Positions 62,015-64,000 of a stretch of DNA of 64,000 nucleotides are shown in pieces. Position 1 is the first letter of the stretch. Each line of letters begins with the position of its first letter. Location: contig NZ_LMCQ01000006.1 of the NCBI RefSeq assembly GCF_001424835.1, positions 120,241-184,240 on the forward strand. The letters are read 5' to 3'. The notes below the pieces were generated by a model. It was not told the origin of the DNA and did no database searches. It worked only from the letters and a program-made list of their open reading frames with translations. The DNA is from Variovorax sp. Root318D1 (lineage in GTDB: Bacteria; Pseudomonadota; Gammaproteobacteria; Burkholderiales; Burkholderiaceae_C). The translations under genes and the position numbers were made by a program.

Positions 62015-63631
62015 TCAGACAGTGGTGGAGGGCGGCCGTTTCATCCAGCGTATCGGCTGCGCCTGCACCGGCCGCGGCGCGGCGCCGTGGCGCACCAGCG
62101 CGGCGTCGAGCGCCTTGCCGCCTTCGTCCGCCAGGGCTGCTTCGCGCGCCGCGGCGATCGCGTCGGTGCGCATGGGCGCCGGCAGGGCCGTGCGGCCCGC
62201 GAGTTCATCGACCACGTGCAGCAGGTTGTGCTTGCCACGCTCGTTGGTGCTGCCGTAGCCCTTGATGAGCCGGCCGCACAGCGCCAGCTCGCGGCCCAGC
62301 GCCCAGGCTTCGCGCGTGCCGGCCTCCACGGCGGCGAGCCAGCGTTCGATCAGCACCTGCTCCTCGGCAAAGCGCTGACCACGGCGGCGCAGCCACTTGA
62401 GCGAAGACAGGAGCCGCAGCGAAGCCATGCCGAACACCGAGTGGCTGCCCACCTTGAGCGGCAGCGCCCAGGGCTCGCGGCCGCGCGTCTGGCGCCGCTG
62501 GTCCCAGGCCTGCACGCGGCGCGCCAAGCCTGGCGGCAGCAGCGCGGCGAACTCGGCGGTGCCGGGCTTGAAGTGGTCGTAGACCTTCACGATGTCTTCG
62601 TCGGCCGCGCGCACTTCGTGCCGCACGCGCTGCGCACGGCTGGCCCGGCCCTTGAGCGCCGCCACGCGCACGATGTCGTCGAAGGCCATCCACAGCGCGA
62701 GCCAGCGCGCGGTTTCGCGGGTGACGGCAAAGCCTTGGGCGCCAGCCGGGTCGCCGGCGCGCTCGGCTTCGAGCACCTTGGCCAGCCGCGCGGCATAGAG
62801 TTCGGCGTAGACGGCGTCCTGGTAGTCGAGCACGCGTGCATGGCCCAGCGCGAGCATGTCGTGCACGGCGGGCGGGAAGCGCTGTGCCAGTTCGCTGGAG
62901 AGAGCACGCGCCGGCGGAGGCGCGTCATGCGTGTCGCCGGCCATCACGCTGCTCACGAAGGCGGCTTGTGCGCGCGGCGCGCTCACGGCGGCGAAGGCGG
63001 CGGCAAAGCCGCGCAGGCTCGCCGCGGCCATCTTGTTCAGCTTCGCGGGCGCGCTGTTGTCGCCGCCGCGCACCACATGCTCGTAGGCCGCGCGCGGGAA
63101 CGGGAACAAGCCGCTGCCCGCGATGGCACCGAGCATCACCGCGCTGACCACCGTGCCGGCCTCACGCGCCACGGCATTCATGTCGAATACATGGTGTTCG
63201 CGGCTGAAGGCTTTGACCACGTCGAGCAGTTGCTGCGCATCGGCGCGGCCGTCGCCGGGCTGCATACGCTCGGCCGTGGTGAAGATGCGCGCCGACGAGC
63301 TGATGACCAGCGTGCGCAGCGGCGCGCTCATGCCGTTGCCGATCTGCCGCGCGGTCTCGAGCAGCTCCGACGACACGATGGCGTCGAGCGCGCCCGGCAC
63401 CGGGCTCAGGCTGAACACTGGGCGCCTGCCGCCGAGCTGCGCGAGCGGCACGGGGAACACCTCGATGTAGTAGGTGGTGGCGCCCGTGCGCTGCGCCACG
63501 CCGGGGATCGAGGTGCTCTGCGCGGCGTAGCCGGCATGGCGGGCGATGTCGACCAGCCATTCGGTGAGCACGCCGCCGCCTTCGCCGCCCAGGGCGCAGA
63601 CGAGGAGGGTGATGGGTCGGTTCTGTTCCAT
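62015..63631 (-). CDS. indolepyruvate:ferredoxin oxidoreductase beta-type subunit
   Basis: A 538-residue protein. The N-terminal domain (about 1-200) is the gamma-type pyruvate oxidoreductase domain (ITLLVCALGGEGGGVLTEWLVD, then GVAQRTGATTYYIEV). The long C-terminal extension (DUF6537-like, about 240-530) is typical of the large aerobic enzymes in proteobacteria. It works with the alpha-type subunit at 63643 to convert aryl pyruvates to aryl-acetyl-CoA. The start at 63631 matches the family, but ATG 63646 would overlap the upstream stop by ATGA and may be the actual initiator. Confidence 0.85.
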   Translation of the reverse strand: MEQNRPITLLVCALGGEGGGVLTEWLVDIARHAGYAAQSTSIPGVAQRTGATTYYIEVFPVPLAQLGGRRPVFSLSPVPGALDAIVSSELLETARQIGNGMSAPLRTLVISSSARIFTTAERMQPGDGRADAQQLLDVVKAFSREHHVFDMNAVAREAGTVVSAVMLGAIAGSGLFPFPRAAYEHVVRGGDNSAPAKLNKMAAASLRGFAAAFAAVSAPRAQAAFVSSVMAGDTHDAPPPARALSSELAQRFPPAVHDMLALGHARVLDYQDAVYAELYAARLAKVLEAERAGDPAGAQGFAVTRETARWLALWMAFDDIVRVAALKGRASRAQRVRHEVRAADEDIVKVYDHFKPGTAEFAALLPPGLARRVQAWDQRRQTRGREPWALPLKVGSHSVFGMASLRLLSSLKWLRRRGQRFAEEQVLIERWLAAVEAGTREAWALGRELALCGRLIKGYGSTNERGKHNLLHVVDELAGRTALPAPMRTDAIAAAREAALADEGGKALDAALVRHGAAPRPVQAQPIRWMKRPPSTTV

Positions 63632-63642
63632 GTCTTCGCCCT

Positions 63643-64000
63643 TCATGCGGGTTGCAGGGCGCGCACGAATGCGCCGCGCAGCGAATGCAGCAGGCGCTCG
63701 TGCCACTTCGGGTTCTGCACCACCTCGGCGCGATAGAAGCTCGGGCACAGCGTGGCCGCGTGCGCGTTCTCGCCGCACAGGCCGCAGCCTACGCAGCCGT
63801 CAATCACTGTGGCCACCGGGTCGACCTTGAGCGGATCGGGGTTGTCCTTGAGCGTGAGCGTGGGGCAGCCCGAGAGGCGGATGCAGGCGTGGTCGCCGTT
63901 GCACACGTCTTCGTCCACGCCGTACTTCACGCGCACCACGCGCTCGCCTTTTTTCAAGAGGCTGGCGATCCAGGGCTTGATGCGGCGCTGGCGCTCGAGC
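63643..64000 (-). CDS. indolepyruvate:ferredoxin oxidoreductase alpha-type subunit, C-terminal part
   Basis: The last ~119 residues of a subunit whose start lies beyond base 64000. It ends with two ferredoxin-like clusters: a CNGDHACIRLSGCP segment and CVGCGLCGENAHAATLCPSF. These 4Fe-4S motifs occur at the C-terminus of the IorA-type subunit, after the thiamine diphosphate domains. The stop overlaps the possible start of the beta-type gene, indicating coupling. An apparent internal ATG at 63957 is only a methionine-like codon position within the longer reading frame; the upstream codons read on in frame. Confidence 0.8.
   Translation of the reverse strand, partial: LERQRRIKPWIASLLKKGERVVRVKYGVDEDVCNGDHACIRLSGCPTLTLKDNPDPLKVDPVATVIDGCVGCGLCGENAHAATLCPSFYRAEVVQNPKWHERLLHSLRGAFVRALQPA

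Overview
The window is about 65% GC, very densely coded, and reads like the chromosome of a soil-dwelling member of the Comamonadaceae. Variovorax is my best guess, inferred from protein style: Bug-type tricarboxylate binding receptors, many LysR regulators, and a PuuD-type urate hydroxylase with a C-terminal cytochrome domain. I see no rRNA, tRNA, CRISPR array, transposase, integrase or phage gene. Both ends cut through genes: a 2Fe-2S oxidoreductase subunit on the left and an indolepyruvate oxidoreductase-type subunit on the right.

Layout. 1-1.8 kb: isoquinoline 1-oxidoreductase-like alpha subunit, cytochrome c and a divergent LysR gene. 1.8-9.9 kb: a complete gamma-resorcylate (2,6-dihydroxybenzoate) pathway. 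A transporter imports the acid, GraF decarboxylates it to resorcinol, a two-component flavin monooxygenase makes hydroxyquinol, an intradiol dioxygenase opens the ring and maleylacetate reductase delivers 3-oxoadipate. A MarR gene and a LysR gene sit in the middle. 10-13.5 kb: TetR, quinone reductase-like protein, SDR and a secreted alpha/beta hydrolase in one direction, with the same dyad at two promoters. 13.5-16.5 kb: PhnB-like protein, GFA protein and a large lipoprotein hydrolase. 16.6-19.8 kb: LysR, tartrate dehydrogenase and a Bug receptor. 19.8-24.4 kb: single genes, including a CusF-like protein without its metal ligands and an HxlR/MFS divergon with a clear palindromic operator. 24.6-26.3 kb: PhoD-type phosphatase.

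26.6-38.7 kb is a tightly packed colinear run, probably one operon: cytochrome b561, a CUT1-type ABC importer with two paralogous binding proteins, an SMP-30-type lactonase, a cytosolic beta-propeller protein and a second, ribose-type ABC importer. Several neighbours overlap by 1-4 bases. I infer uptake and hydrolysis of a sugar lactone or related compound; the substrate is unknown.

38.7-45.2 kb: orphan ABC ATPase, DUF3883-like protein, SET-domain methyltransferase, LysR, an amino-acid-type binding protein paired with a class V aminotransferase, and an Asp-nucleophile hydrolase. 45.3-54.8 kb: purine/ureide catabolism (PuuE allantoinase, a UraD-AllC fusion, an M20 hydrolase, a GntR regulator, UraH, XdhC, PuuD and glycerate kinase). 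A nearly identical 21-22-base element containing TGTATACA lies upstream of both uraH and puuD and is the probable GntR operator.

55-64 kb: succinate-semialdehyde dehydrogenase, a repeat pair, a magnesium P-type ATPase with an unusual leader, a small lipoprotein, a thioesterase, a Bug receptor and indolepyruvate oxidoreductase-type genes. The mgtA leader is the most intriguing signal: two small ORFs with good ribosome binding sites, the second short and proline-rich, then a perfect 10-bp hairpin whose 3' arm carries most of the mgtA ribosome binding site.
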